From Alphaproteobacteria bacterium (GTDB lineage: Bacteria; Pseudomonadota; Alphaproteobacteria; Rhodobacterales; Rhodobacteraceae), in contig JAUIAU010000004.1 in the NCBI GenBank assembly GCA_030425185.1, forward strand, positions 82,711-146,710: DNA of 64,000 nucleotides, in the 5' to 3' direction. The translations under genes were made by a program, and so were the position numbers. This document shows positions 27,841-37,306 of the stretch, in pieces (within the stretch, counting starts at the first letter, position 1; every line of letters begins with the position of its first letter). The notes below the pieces were generated by a model. That model had not been told where the DNA came from and did no database searches. It saw only the letters and a list, made by a program, of their open reading frames with translations.

Positions 27841-30084
27841 TCAGGCAGCGACCCGGCTCGACGGGCCAAGGGGCAGGACGATGACGGCCTTGGCCCCGGA
27901 ATGCGCGCCGTCCGCAAAGGGCTCGGCCGCTTCCAGGCGCATCGCACCGTCATGTTCCTCGATGATCTTGCGCACGATGGGCAGGCCGAGGCCGGTCCCC
28001 TTGTCGCGCGTGGTGACGTAGGGCTCGAACAGCCGCGACACGTCGTCGGGCAGGCCGATCCCGTTGTCGGCGATCGCGATCTCGACGTGATCCTCCGCCA
28101 CCGTGGCGGTGACCCGGATCTCGCCCCGGAAGCCCGCGGGCGCGCCGCGCTCGGTCAGGCTTTCGATGGCCTCGCCGGCGTTCTTGATCAGGTTAACGAT
28201 CGCCTGCGAGACGAGCGTCGGGTCGATGTCGAGCGGCAGCGCCTCCTTCGGCAGGCTGGCGGTGATCGTCAGGTCCGGGAAGGCCGATTGTTGCAGGAGG
28301 ACCGCATCGCGCAAGAGCGCGGTCATGTCCGCGTTGCGGCGCTCGGGCTCGGGCATCCGCGCGAACTTGGAGAACTCGTCGACGATCCGGCGCAGGTCGC
28401 CGGTCTGGCGCACGATCACCCCGGTCAGTTCGCCCAGCGACTCGGCCTCGTCGCCGACCAGCGGGCTGAACTTGCGGCGCAGGCGCTCGGCCGACAGCTG
28501 GATCGGGGTGAGCGGATTCTTGATTTCATGCGCGATGCGCCGGGCCACGTCGCCCCAGGCCGCCATCCGCTGCGCGCTGACGAGGTCGGTGACATCGTCG
28601 AAGGCGATCACGGTGCCCTCGCTGACCCCGTCGCCGGTTTCCCGCCGGGCAAGCCGCACAAGAAGGGTTTCGGTGCGCCCGCGCCGGGTCAGCCGCAACT
28701 GTTCCTGCGCCACGCTGCGCCGCCCTTCTGGCAGTTCGGCCACCAGCGCGCCCAGTTCCGGCGCGAGGTCGATCAGGGGGCGGCCGTGGACCTCGGCCTC
28801 GCCGAGATCGAGCAGGGTGCGCGCGGAGCGATTGACGAAATCGACACGCCCCTCGGCGTCGAGCCCCATGACCCCGGCGGTGACCGAGCCCAGCACCGAG
28901 TCGAAGAGGCGGCGCCGCGCCTCGATCTGCTCGGTGTTTTCAAGCAGGGCCTCGCGCTGCGCCTTCAACTGCGTCGTCATCTGGTTGAAGGACCGGCCGA
29001 GCATGGCGATCTCGTCGTCGCCCTCCGATACCGGCACCTTGGCTTCGAAATCGCCGGAACCGACCCGCTGCGCCGCCCCGGCCAGTTGTCCGACCGGCCG
29101 CGACAGCCGTTCGGCGAACCACAGACCCAGCCAGATCGCCGCGAGGATCAGGATCACCGCGAAGGCGAGGTAGAGCAGGCCGAATTCGAAAAGAAGACGC
29201 CCGCGTTCGGATTCGAGCTGCTGGTAGAGCTTCACCGTCTCCTGCGTCTCGTCGAGCAGGTTCAGGATCTTCCCGTCCACCTCGCGGCTGACATAGAGGA
29301 ACCGGTCCACGAATCCGTCGAGCCGCGCCAGCGCGCGGAACTCGCTGTTCGGCCAGTCCTCGATGATGATCGGCTCGTCCGAACTGCGCGCGCGCTCGAT
29401 ATCCTCGGGGCTCGGGGTCTCGAAGTTGAAGAGATAGCTGCGCTCGCCCCGCAAACGCAGCGTTCCGGTGCCGTCGATGACATAGGCCTCGCGCAGACCG
29501 CGCTGGATCTGCCCCTGGGCCTGCGACAGGATCTGGCGCAATTCGCCGTCGCCCAGGAAGCTGCTCTGGCGCTTGGCCTGCGCAATGGCCCCGGCGAGGG
29601 AGGCGGTGTCGTCGCGCAGGTTGCTGCGTTTCTCGTCCTCATAGGCCTCGGCGGCGGCCAGCGACGAGCCGAGAACCCGCTGGACCCGGTCCGAGAACCA
29701 TCCTTCAAGGCCGAAGTTCACCGTCAGCGTGGCGAAGACGGCCACCAGAACGGTCGGGATCAGCGCGACCAGCGCGAACACGCCGGTCAGCCGCAGGTGC
29801 AGGCGCGACCCAGCCGACCGGGCCCTGCGCGCGGCCACCATCTGCGCCACGCGCTGCAGCACGAGTGTCGCGATTCCAAGAACATAGACAAGATCGGCAA
29901 GGATCACCGCGCGCAGCGTGATCGTGCCGGAGCCCTGATCGAGGGGGCCGAGAACAAGGAACGTCGCCAGCGCCAGAACCGGCCCCAGCGCGACAAGCGC
30001 AAAGGTTGCGATTCCGGTCAGACGGCTGGCATTGGGCGACCCAAACAGGTCTGCGCCAAGGGAGCGGACAGACACGCTGCGCAC
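27841..30084 (-). CDS. ntrY: NtrY-type membrane sensor histidine kinase
   Basis: This 747-residue kinase has about three to four N-terminal membrane segments (around 23-45, 50-72 and 90-115) and a periplasmic region. A further membrane segment near 300-320 (LYLAFAVILILAAIWLGLWF) is followed by HAMP (about 320-375) and PAS (about 385-490). The DHp domain carries the phospho-histidine in [19 protein letters not shown] near 514, and the HATPase domain has ADNGIGLPDD and KGTGLGLPIV. The start is GTG 30084. It is the partner of NtrX, 23 bases downstream, and lies 60 bases after ntrC. Confidence 0.95.
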   Translation of the reverse strand: MRSVSVRSLGADLFGSPNASRLTGIATFALVALGPVLALATFLVLGPLDQGSGTITLRAVILADLVYVLGIATLVLQRVAQMVAARRARSAGSRLHLRLTGVFALVALIPTVLVAVFATLTVNFGLEGWFSDRVQRVLGSSLAAAEAYEDEKRSNLRDDTASLAGAIAQAKRQSSFLGDGELRQILSQAQGQIQRGLREAYVIDGTGTLRLRGERSYLFNFETPSPEDIERARSSDEPIIIEDWPNSEFRALARLDGFVDRFLYVSREVDGKILNLLDETQETVKLYQQLESERGRLLFEFGLLYLAFAVILILAAIWLGLWFAERLSRPVGQLAGAAQRVGSGDFEAKVPVSEGDDEIAMLGRSFNQMTTQLKAQREALLENTEQIEARRRLFDSVLGSVTAGVMGLDAEGRVDFVNRSARTLLDLGEAEVHGRPLIDLAPELGALVAELPEGRRSVAQEQLRLTRRGRTETLLVRLARRETGDGVSEGTVIAFDDVTDLVSAQRMAAWGDVARRIAHEIKNPLTPIQLSAERLRRKFSPLVGDEAESLGELTGVIVRQTGDLRRIVDEFSKFARMPEPERRNADMTALLRDAVLLQQSAFPDLTITASLPKEALPLDIDPTLVSQAIVNLIKNAGEAIESLTERGAPAGFRGEIRVTATVAEDHVEIAIADNGIGLPDDVSRLFEPYVTTRDKGTGLGLPIVRKIIEEHDGAMRLEAAEPFADGAHSGAKAVIVLPLGPSSRVAA

Positions 30085-30144
30085 TGCAGGGTCCTCGTCA
30101 TCTGAAGTGGGCCGTGTCGCTTTCGCAACGGTTCTGTTGCGGTG

Positions 30145-31509
30145 TTACATCAACCGGCGACGGCGTGTCACCTGAATATCGAGGTCGGTAATCTTCTTTC
30201 GCAGCGTGTTCCGGTTGATGCCCAGCAGGTCCGCGCATTTCGCCTGGTTTCCCCCGGTGGCATCGAGGGCGATCTCGATCAGCGGCGTCTCCACCTCGCG
30301 CAGGATGCGCTGGTAGAGGCCGGGCGGCGGCAGGACACCGCCGTGCAGGTCGAAGTACCGCCGCAGGTGCTTCTCGACAGACGCGGACAGCTGGTCGGTC
30401 TCGCCGCCGCCCATCAGCGGCTCGATCGCCGGCTGCGAGCCGAGCACCGCCTCGACCTCGGCCCGGCTGATCTCGGCCTCGGGCGAGGTCACGACGAGGC
30501 GCTTCATCGCGTTTTCCAGCTGCCGCACGTTGCCGGGCCAGGAATAGACACGGATCATGTCGAGCGCGCTGTCCGACAGGCGACGGACGACGCCGGTGTC
30601 GCGTTCGGCCCGACCGAGGAAATGCGCCGCCAGCAGCGGGATGTCATCGACCCGCTCGCGCAGCGACGGCACGGCGATGGTCACGCCGCCGAGACGGTAG
30701 AACAGGTCCTGCCGGAACTGCCCGGCCTCCATCCGGTGCATCAGGTCCTTCTGGCTGGTCGACATGACCCGGGGCGCGCTGTCGGCGAAACTGTCGAGCA
30801 TGCGCACGATCCGGGCCTGCGCCGCATCGTCCAGATCGCCCACCTCGTCGAACAGGATCGAGCCCGACCGCGCCCGGCTGAGCAGCGTCGCCGGTCCGTC
30901 GAGGCTGGCAAGATCGGCCGCCGAGGCCACCACGAAGGGCAGGTTGCGACGGTCCGAGAAGTCGTGAATCGCACGGGCAATCAAGGACTTGCCGGTTCCG
31001 CTTTCCCCCGTAACCATGACCGGGAGATCCGTATTCATCACCCGGGCCACAAGCCGGTAGAGGGCCTGCATCTGGGGGGTGCGGCCGACCAGAGGCAGGT
31101 CGTCATGCGCCATTTCCGGTGCGGCGACGGGCGCGGGTTTCTTCCGCTTCACCTCCAGCGCCCGGGCGGCCCGCTTCATCAGGTCCGGCAGGTCGAAGGG
31201 CTTCGGCAGGTAGTCATAGGCCTCGGCCTCGGCGGCCTGGATCGCGGTCATGATCGTGTTCTGGGCCGAGATGACGATGACCGGCAGACCGGGCCGCGCC
31301 TGCGAGATCTTCGGCAGGGTTTCCAGCCCGTTTCCATCCGGCATGATCACGTCCGAGATGACGAGGTCGCCCTTGCCCTCCTCGACCCAGCGCATCAGCG
31401 TCATCAGGCTGGAGGTCGCGTGAACCTTGCACCCGGCCCGCGTCAGGGCCTGCGTGAGCACGGTGCGGATCGTGCGGTCGTCATCGGCAACGAGGACCGT
31501 TCCGTCCAT
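30145..31509 (-). CDS. ntrC: NtrC nitrogen response regulator, GAFTGA loop missing
   Basis: This 454-residue regulator has a receiver domain (Asp53 in [13 protein letters not shown]), an AAA+ domain with Walker [16 protein letters not shown] near 168 and Walker [12 protein letters not shown], and a Fis-type helix-turn-helix at the C-terminus ([20 protein letters not shown]). Between [10 protein letters not shown] and SGSILFDE the usual LFG-KGAFTGA segment is absent. R. capsulatus NtrC is known to lack this loop and to activate the housekeeping polymerase instead of sigma-54 polymerase; the same is expected here. It starts 1 base after the ntrB stop. Confidence 0.95.
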   Translation of the reverse strand: MDGTVLVADDDRTIRTVLTQALTRAGCKVHATSSLMTLMRWVEEGKGDLVISDVIMPDGNGLETLPKISQARPGLPVIVISAQNTIMTAIQAAEAEAYDYLPKPFDLPDLMKRAARALEVKRKKPAPVAAPEMAHDDLPLVGRTPQMQALYRLVARVMNTDLPVMVTGESGTGKSLIARAIHDFSDRRNLPFVVASAADLASLDGPATLLSRARSGSILFDEVGDLDDAAQARIVRMLDSFADSAPRVMSTSQKDLMHRMEAGQFRQDLFYRLGGVTIAVPSLRERVDDIPLLAAHFLGRAERDTGVVRRLSDSALDMIRVYSWPGNVRQLENAMKRLVVTSPEAEISRAEVEAVLGSQPAIEPLMGGGETDQLSASVEKHLRRYFDLHGGVLPPPGLYQRILREVETPLIEIALDATGGNQAKCADLLGINRNTLRKKITDLDIQVTRRRRLM

Positions 31510-31510
31510 A

Positions 31511-32587
31511 TCAGGATACCTCTTCGTTCTGGCGGGGCGCCACGGGCAACGAGACGCGGAAGACCGTGCGCCCGGGCACGCTGTCCACCGCGATCCAGCC
31601 GCCGTGTTCGGTGATGATCTTGCTGACCAGCGCGAGGCCGAGACCGGTGCCGTTCTCGCGTCCGGAAATGAAGGGTTCGAAGATGTCGCTGGCGATGTCA
31701 GGCGGCAGGCCGGGACCGTCGTCGATGATCTCGACCTGCAGCGGCACGATGCCCCCGGTCCCGTCGCGCCGCCGCAGCCGCAGCGACAGCTCGTAGAACG
31801 TGCGGATCGTGATGGTGCCGCCCTCGCGGCAGGCCTCGGACGCGTTCTTCAGCAGGTTCAGGAACACCTGCAGCAACTGGTCGGCATCGCCCAGCGTCGG
31901 CGGCAGTGACGGATCGTAGCTTTCGCGTACGCTCATGTGCGCCGCGAACCCGACAACTGCCGACTTGCGCGCCCGCTCCAGAACATCGTGAATGTTCACG
32001 GGCTTCAGCGCGGGCGGGCTGAGGTTTCCGAACTGCTCGACCTGGTCCAGCAGCTTCACGATCCGGCGACTCTCGGCCACGATAAGGTCCGTCAGTTCAA
32101 CGTCTTCGCCGCTGAGGTTCATGCTGAGCAACTGCGCCGCGCCGGTAATCCCGGCGAGCGGATTCTTGATTTCATGGGCCAGCATTTCGGCCATGCCGAT
32201 GGCAGATTTTGCAGCTGTCTGGTTCTGCATCGCGCGGCCCAGACGACCGGCGATCTCGCGCGGTTCCATCAGGATCAGGATGTCGCCGTCGGTGTTGCCG
32301 AGCGGCCCGATCTGCAGGTTGCACTGCACCGGCGCGCGCTCCCCGGTGCCTACGTCGACGTCCGAGATGAAGAGCGGCGACAGGTTGGTCCGCACCCGGT
32401 GGACCGCCTCTTCCAGTGGCGCATCGATGGCCAGCCGGTCCCAGACCGGTGCGCCGGCCAGCGCCTTGGAGGACGAGTTCATGAAATACTCGGCCGCCGG
32501 GTTCAGTTCGGCGATCAGGTCATCCTTGTCGATGATCAGCGCCGGGATCGGCAGCGAAACCCACAAGGCGGCGGTGCGGTCGGTCAT
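31511..32587 (-). CDS. ntrB: NtrB nitrogen-sensing histidine kinase
   Basis: This 358-residue soluble kinase phosphorylates NtrC when PII proteins signal nitrogen limitation. The N-terminal PAS domain ([20 protein letters not shown]) is followed by the DHp helix with the phospho-histidine in [20 protein letters not shown] near 142. The ATPase lobe has NLLKNASEA (N box), DDGPGLPPD (G1) and [11 protein letters not shown] (G2). I chose ATG 32587 because it overlaps the dusB stop by ATGA; the longer frame upstream is only antisense reading. The dusB-ntrB-ntrC order is that of the R. capsulatus nifR3-ntrBC operon. Confidence 0.96.
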   Translation of the reverse strand: MTDRTAALWVSLPIPALIIDKDDLIAELNPAAEYFMNSSSKALAGAPVWDRLAIDAPLEEAVHRVRTNLSPLFISDVDVGTGERAPVQCNLQIGPLGNTDGDILILMEPREIAGRLGRAMQNQTAAKSAIGMAEMLAHEIKNPLAGITGAAQLLSMNLSGEDVELTDLIVAESRRIVKLLDQVEQFGNLSPPALKPVNIHDVLERARKSAVVGFAAHMSVRESYDPSLPPTLGDADQLLQVFLNLLKNASEACREGGTITIRTFYELSLRLRRRDGTGGIVPLQVEIIDDGPGLPPDIASDIFEPFISGRENGTGLGLALVSKIITEHGGWIAVDSVPGRTVFRVSLPVAPRQNEEVS

Positions 32588-33591
32588 GCGGCGCAGACCT
32601 CCGGCTGGTCCGTCGCGGCATCGAGGGCGCGCCACAGGGCCTCCAGCGCCTCGGTTGGGCTGGTCGCGGTCAGGACCCCGCGCCGGGCGGTCTTCGGCAC
32701 ACCCTGCGTATCCATGTACCACCCCAGATGCTTGCGGGCGACGCGGAGGCCGAGGTCGCGCCCGTAGAACTGCAACATCTCGTCGTAGTGCCCGGCGATC
32801 AGGTCGCGAAGGGCGCTGCCCTCCGGGGCGTCCGGGATCGGTGCCCCGGTCAGGGCCGCCGCGATCTGCGCCGGACGCCAGGGCTGCCCGAGCGCGCCAC
32901 GCCCGACCATCACCGAGGAGCAGCCCGACGCCGCGACGGCCTGCGCGGCGCTGTCGGCATCCGTTATGTCGCCGTTCACCAGCACAGGGATCGACACTGC
33001 GCGGCGCACCGCGCCGACCGCGGCCCAATCGGCGCTGCCGGTGTAGAACTGGCACCGGGTGCGCCCGTGCACGACGATCCGCGATACCCCGGCCCCCTCG
33101 GCCCGGCGGGCGAGATCGGCTGCGTTGCGCTCGGCGTCGTCCCAGCCGAGGCGCATCTTCAGGGTCACCGGCAGATCGACCGCCTGCACCACCGCCTCGA
33201 TCAGCGACAAGGCCCGGTCCGGCTCGCGCATCAGGGCAGATCCGGACAGGCCGCCGGTCACCTTCTTCGCCGGACAGCCCATGTTGATGTCGATGATCCG
33301 CGCGCCCTGCCCGGCCAGATGCCGAGCCGCCTCGGCCATCCACCACGGATCGCGCCCAGCCAGTTGCACGGCGGTCAGCGGGCCGGTCGGGTCCAGTTCG
33401 GCCTTGGCCCGGATCCCGGCGTGGCCCTGCACCATCTCCTGGCTCGCCACCATTTCGGACACGACAATCCCGATCCCGAACCGCGCGACGAGGCGACGGA
33501 ACGGCAGGTCAGTGATCCCGGCCATCGGGGCGAGGGCCACCGGAACAGGGAGATCGGGAAGGGACGGACGGACCGCCTTCGAAACAGACAA
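32584..33591 (-). CDS. dusB: tRNA-dihydrouridine synthase B (NifR3)
   Basis: This 335-residue FMN enzyme reduces uridine to dihydrouridine in tRNA. The barrel starts PVALAPMAGITDLPFR, and the catalytic cysteine lies in INMGCPAKKVTGGLSGS. Further motifs are TLKMRLGWDD, IVVHGRTRCQFY and LVNGDITDADSA. I propose a TTG start at 33591 (reads LSVSKAVRPSLPDLPV), because AAGGA lies 8 bases before it. The in-frame ATG at 33684 would add an unlikely Arg/Cys-rich leader. It leads the dusB-ntrBC operon, as nifR3 does in R. capsulatus, and is divergent from ispDF. Confidence 0.92.
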   Translation of the reverse strand: MSVSKAVRPSLPDLPVPVALAPMAGITDLPFRRLVARFGIGIVVSEMVASQEMVQGHAGIRAKAELDPTGPLTAVQLAGRDPWWMAEAARHLAGQGARIIDINMGCPAKKVTGGLSGSALMREPDRALSLIEAVVQAVDLPVTLKMRLGWDDAERNAADLARRAEGAGVSRIVVHGRTRCQFYTGSADWAAVGAVRRAVSIPVLVNGDITDADSAAQAVAASGCSSVMVGRGALGQPWRPAQIAAALTGAPIPDAPEGSALRDLIAGHYDEMLQFYGRDLGLRVARKHLGWYMDTQGVPKTARRGVLTATSPTEALEALWRALDAATDQPEVCAA

Positions 33592-33777
33592 CTGACTATT
33601 CCTTGTGCATGTGCATTTGGGGTATCTTGGAAAGACGACAGCGGCAAGACGACCCGTCCCGGCACGGGAGGGCTTGTGCACCATGCCCGTTTTTTAGGCA
33701 GTCTTGCCCCCCACGATGATCGCGGATTGCGCCGTTTCCGACTGCTGCGTATGCAAGGCCGGTAACACGAGGCCGCC

Positions 33778-34935
33778 ATGACCCAGCCCATCGCCGCGCT
33801 GATCGTTGCTGCCGGCCGCGGCCTGAGGGCCGGTGGCGGCATCCCGAAGCAATGGCGGACCCTTGCCGGAAAAACCGTTCTGTACCGGACGGTTGAGGCC
33901 TTTCGCAGCCATCCCCGCGTGGACCGGATCGTGGTCGTTCTGCACCCGGACGAGATCGACCGAGGCGCAGAGCTCGGGCCAGACGTGCTGTGCGTTCCCG
34001 GCGCCGCGAGTCGCGACGGCTCGGTCCGGGCGGGTCTTGAAGCGCTGGCGGCCGATCCGCCCGGGATCGTGCTGATCCACGATGGGGCCCGGCCACTGGT
34101 CCCGGCGCGCGTGATCACGGATGTGATCACGGCCCTCCACACCCATGACGGGGCCGCACCCGCGCTGGAGGTGATCGACGCGCTCTGGACCGGAGCAGAC
34201 GGGCTGGTCACAGGCGTCCGCGACCGCAGCGGCCTCTGGCGGGCGCAGACGCCGCAGGGCTTCCGGTTCGCCGCGATCCATGCCGCGCACCGGGCGCGCG
34301 GCGACCGTCCCGCGGCCGACGATGTCGAGGTGGCGCGCGAGGCTGGGCTGTCCGTGGCGATTGTCCCGGGCGATGAGAGAAACCTGAAAATAACGCGGGC
34401 CGAAGACTTTGCCCGCGCTGCCGAAATGTTGCAGGAGGACAACGTGTCCAGCATTCCAGATATCCGGACCGGCATCGGTTACGATGTCCACCGCTTCGGC
34501 GACGGGGATCACGTGATCCTCTGCGGGGTGCGCGTCCCGCACGGGCGCGGGCTTCAGGGACACTCGGATGCCGATGTCGGGATGCACACGATCACCGACG
34601 CGATCTACGGGGCACTGGCGCGCGGCGATATCGGCCAGCACTTTCCGCCCAGTGACCCGCAATGGAAAGGCGCTGCCAGCGAGGTGTTCCTGAAACACGC
34701 CTGCGCGCTGGCCCGCGAGATGGGGTTCGTGGTGACGCACGTGGACGTGACGCTGGTCTGCGAGTATCCGAAGATTGGCCCGCATGTGCCTGCAATGCAG
34801 GCAGAAATGGGGCGCCTGATGGGGCTGGACATCGACCGCGTCAGCGTCAAGGCGACCACGTCGGAACGGCTTGGGTTCACCGGGCGCGAGGAAGGGATCG
34901 CGGCGGTCGGCACCGCGACGCTGGTGAAAGCATGA
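33778..34935 (+). CDS. ispDF: bifunctional IspD/IspF isoprenoid enzyme
   Basis: This 385-residue fusion carries two non-consecutive steps of the MEP pathway. The N-terminal half (about 1-225) is the CDP-ME synthase Isp[21 protein letters not shown] with the CTP-binding Gly/Lys loop, and IHDGARPLV. The C-terminal part (about 228-385) is MECDP synthase Isp[15 protein letters not shown] with metal ligands Asp and His, [17 protein letters not shown], and [16 protein letters not shown]. The fusion is normal in Alphaproteobacteria. It overlaps pgpA by 4 bases (ATGA) and leads a three-gene plus-strand operon. Confidence 0.97.
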   Translation: MTQPIAALIVAAGRGLRAGGGIPKQWRTLAGKTVLYRTVEAFRSHPRVDRIVVVLHPDEIDRGAELGPDVLCVPGAASRDGSVRAGLEALAADPPGIVLIHDGARPLVPARVITDVITALHTHDGAAPALEVIDALWTGADGLVTGVRDRSGLWRAQTPQGFRFAAIHAAHRARGDRPAADDVEVAREAGLSVAIVPGDERNLKITRAEDFARAAEMLQEDNVSSIPDIRTGIGYDVHRFGDGDHVILCGVRVPHGRGLQGHSDADVGMHTITDAIYGALARGDIGQHFPPSDPQWKGAASEVFLKHACALAREMGFVVTHVDVTLVCEYPKIGPHVPAMQAEMGRLMGLDIDRVSVKATTSERLGFTGREEGIAAVGTATLVKA

Positions 34936-35420
34936 TGCGCGTTCTCGCCACCGTCGCCTTCGTCGGCTACATGCGCCCCGCCTCGGGCACCTGGGGCTCG
35001 CTCGCCGCCTTTCCGCTGGCCTGGGCCCTGTTCACGCTGGGCGGTCCGATCGCCCTTGCAGCGGGCATTGTCATTGCCTTCGCGGTCGGCGTGCCGGCGA
35101 CGCGGGCGGTGATGGAGACGACCGGCAACAGCGACCCGTCCGAGGTTGTCCTCGACGAGGTAGTCGGCCAGTGGATCGCGTTGATGCCCGTGGCCATCGG
35201 GGCCGCGATGACCGGGGCATCGGTCTTTGCCCTCTGGCCCGGCCTCGTGACCGCGTTCTTCGCCTTCCGCCTGTTCGACATCTGGAAGCCGGGCCCCATC
35301 GGCTGGGCCGACCGGCGGCACGATGCGATGGGCGTGATGCTGGACGACGTGATCGCGGGCGTCTTTGCCGCCCTGACCGGCGTTGCCCTGGCGGCGCTGG
35401 CCCACCTGGTGCTGATGTGA
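34932..35420 (+). CDS. pgpA: phosphatidylglycerophosphatase A
   Basis: This 162-residue membrane enzyme removes phosphate from phosphatidylglycerol phosphate to make phosphatidylglycerol. The motifs are [19 protein letters not shown] near residue 14, [19 protein letters not shown] near 59 and [18 protein letters not shown] near 105. Asp and Glu in these stretches form the catalytic site in the family. Three to four membrane helices are visible. The ATG overlaps the ispDF stop (ATGA); a second ATG follows directly. It overlaps pncC by GTGA, so all three genes are tightly coupled. Confidence 0.93.
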   Translation: MMRVLATVAFVGYMRPASGTWGSLAAFPLAWALFTLGGPIALAAGIVIAFAVGVPATRAVMETTGNSDPSEVVLDEVVGQWIALMPVAIGAAMTGASVFALWPGLVTAFFAFRLFDIWKPGPIGWADRRHDAMGVMLDDVIAGVFAALTGVALAALAHLVLM

Positions 35421-35896
35421 GCGACCGAGCCGCCGCGCTGCTGGCCGCGCTGGTCGCGCGCGGCTGGACGGTCACGACGGCCGAAAGTTGCACCGGCGGG
35501 ATGGTCGCGGCGGCGATCACGGATATTGCGGGATCCTCGCAGGTGTTTGAACAAGGCTTCGTAACTTATTCCAATACCGCGAAAATCGCGTTGCTGGACG
35601 TCGCGCCTGAAACCCTCGACGCGGTTGGAGCGGTGTCGGAAGAGGTCGTCCGCGAGATGGCAGAGGGCGCGCGACGGCGGGCCGCGGCAACCCTCGCCGT
35701 CGCGATTTCCGGCATCGCGGGACCAGGCGGGTCCGAACACAAGCCGGAAGGACGCGTGTGCTTCGCGCTCGCCTCCGAGCATGCCGAAATTTTCAGCGAG
35801 ACCGTCGAGTTCGGCGCCCTCGGTCGGGGCGAGGTGCGGCGCGCGGCCCGCGATCATGCGCTCGATCTGCTGCTGAAGGCGGCCAAATCAGGCTGA
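35417..35896 (+). CDS. pncC: CinA C-terminal domain protein, nicotinamide-nucleotide amidase
   Basis: This 159-residue stand-alone CinA_C protein should deamidate nicotinamide mononucleotide to the nicotinate form for NAD recycling. The motifs are TTAESCTGGMVAAAITDIAG near residue 21, with the catalytic-site Ser and Thr, then FVTYSNTAKIALL, VSEEVVREMAEGAR and AVAISGIAGPGGSEHKPEG. The start is GTG, sharing GTGA with the pgpA stop. It lacks the N-terminal COG1058 domain of full-length CinA, which is usual in Proteobacteria. The amidase role is family knowledge and was not checked for this protein. Confidence 0.9.
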   Translation: MSDRAAALLAALVARGWTVTTAESCTGGMVAAAITDIAGSSQVFEQGFVTYSNTAKIALLDVAPETLDAVGAVSEEVVREMAEGARRRAAATLAVAISGIAGPGGSEHKPEGRVCFALASEHAEIFSETVEFGALGRGEVRRAARDHALDLLLKAAKSG

Positions 35897-36058
35897 AAGC
35901 GCCCAAGACTGCGCCACCACGGCCCAATCCCGCCCAATAATCCATCATTCCCGATCTTTGCACAGCATCTAGGCTGATTTCCGACGCCCTGCCCTTTTCC
36001 GCGGCGGTTTTCCCGGCTTCACCGCCCTCCGGAGAAGATTACTGGGAAGGAGGAACCC

Positions 36059-37237
36059 ATGAACGGAGCCGATACGGCCTGGATCATCGTGGCGACCGCG
36101 CTCGTGCTGTTCATGACGCTGCCGGGCCTCGCGCTGTTCTACGGCGGGCTTGTGCGGGCACGGAACGTGCTGAGCGTCTTCATGCACTGCTATGCCATCG
36201 CCTGCCTGATGAGCGTGCTCTGGCTGGCGGCGGGCTATTCGATCGCCTTCGGGGACGGCAACGCGCTGTGGGGCGGCCTCGGCAAGGCATTCCTGACCGG
36301 CGTGGACGCAGACAGCCTGTCGGGCAGCCTGCCCGAGGTCCTGTTCTTCGCCTTCCAGATGACCTTCGCGATCATCACGCCCGCGCTGATCGTCGGCGCC
36401 TATGTCGAGCGGATCGGCTTCGGCTTCGTGCTGCTCTTCTCGGCGCTGTGGATGCTGCTGTGCTATGCGCCCGTGACGCACTGGATCTGGGGCGGCGGGT
36501 TCCTCGCCGATGGCGGCATCTTCGGCGAGACCGGCGTGCGCGACTTCGCGGGCGGGATCGTGGTGCATGAAACCGCGGGTCTGGCCGCGCTGGTTCTCGC
36601 GGTGATGCTGGGCGCGCGCCGCGAGAAGGCGAAACCGCCGCACAACCCGGGCATGGTGATGATCGGCGCGGCGATGCTGTGGGTCGGCTGGTTCGGGTTC
36701 AACGGAGGCTCGCAACTGGCGGCCGACGGCGGTGCCGCGATGGCGCTGACGGTGACGCATCTCTCGGCGGCAACCGCATCGCTGACCTGGGCACTGTGGG
36801 AGCGGATCAAGTTCGGCAAGGCATCTCTGGTGGGTCTCGTCACCGGGACGATTGCCGGTCTCGCCTCGATCACGCCGGCCTCGGGCTTCGTCGGCCCGAT
36901 CGAGGCGCTGATCATCGGCGCGATGGCCGGCATCCTTTGCCAGGAGGCGGTCAACCTCGTGAAGAACAAGCTGCATCTCGATGATACGCTGGATGTTTTC
37001 GCCGTTCATGGCGTTGGCGGCATCTTCGGGACGATCATGATCGCGGTCTTCGGCGCGGGCAGCTTCGCCGCCCAGCTGGGCAGCCTTGCCATCGTCGGCG
37101 TCTACACGGTCGTCGTGACGGTGGTGATCGCGCTGGCGGTGAAACTGGTGACGCCGCTGCGGGTCGATGCCGAGACCGAGGTCAACGGGCTCGACCTGTC
37201 GGCCCATGGGGAACGGGCCTACGATCTGACGTCCTGA
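36059..37237 (+). CDS. amtB: ammonium transporter (Amt/MEP/Rh family)
   Basis: This 392-residue trimeric channel has 11 expected membrane helices. The twin pore histidines are His170 (FAGGIVVHETAGL) and His317 (DVFAVHGVGGIFGT), and the recruitment-site Asp162 is in RDFAGG. The protein starts directly at the first helix (WIIVATALVLFMTLPGLALF) with no cleavable signal and is a little shorter than E. coli AmtB. GGAGG stands 5 bases before the ATG. No glnK gene precedes it, unlike most amtB loci, and I see no sigma-54 promoter in the 160 bases upstream. PII regulation may come from elsewhere. Confidence 0.93.
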   Translation: MNGADTAWIIVATALVLFMTLPGLALFYGGLVRARNVLSVFMHCYAIACLMSVLWLAAGYSIAFGDGNALWGGLGKAFLTGVDADSLSGSLPEVLFFAFQMTFAIITPALIVGAYVERIGFGFVLLFSALWMLLCYAPVTHWIWGGGFLADGGIFGETGVRDFAGGIVVHETAGLAALVLAVMLGARREKAKPPHNPGMVMIGAAMLWVGWFGFNGGSQLAADGGAAMALTVTHLSAATASLTWALWERIKFGKASLVGLVTGTIAGLASITPASGFVGPIEALIIGAMAGILCQEAVNLVKNKLHLDDTLDVFAVHGVGGIFGTIMIAVFGAGSFAAQLGSLAIVGVYTVVVTVVIALAVKLVTPLRVDAETEVNGLDLSAHGERAYDLTS

Positions 37238-37242
37238 GGCGC

Positions 37243-37259
37243 CCACCAATCCTGCACAG
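37243..37259 (+). repeat. dispersed intergenic repeat, copy A
   Basis: CCACCAATCCTGCACAG stands between the amtB stop and a hairpin. The same 17 bases recur at 55642-55658, and a 13-base core (CCAATCCTGCACA) recurs on the other strand at 40355-40367. All three copies have GGCGCC a short way before the core. Confidence 0.75.
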
Positions 37260-37293
37260 GGCATCCGGGGTTGCGTACGCGCCCCGGGTGCCC
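37259..37293. terminator. bidirectional hairpin between amtB and the COQ10-like gene
   Basis: A 12-bp stem (GGGCATCCGGGG with CCCCGGGTGCCC, one G-T pair) encloses an 11-base loop that is itself partly palindromic (GCGTACGC). It lies between two convergent genes and probably stops both transcripts, though no T-run is present. Confidence 0.55.
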
Positions 37294-37306
37294 GTCGTCC
37301 GCCCTG

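Noticed and set aside
27901..30105. 734-codon plus-strand frame opposite ntrY
   Set aside because: Antisense shadow; ntrY carries all kinase motifs on the minus strand.
35897..36058. Possible sigma-54 (-24/-12) promoter for amtB
   Set aside because: No TGGC-N-TTGC pattern with correct spacing was found; only an isolated TTTGCAC-like stretch.
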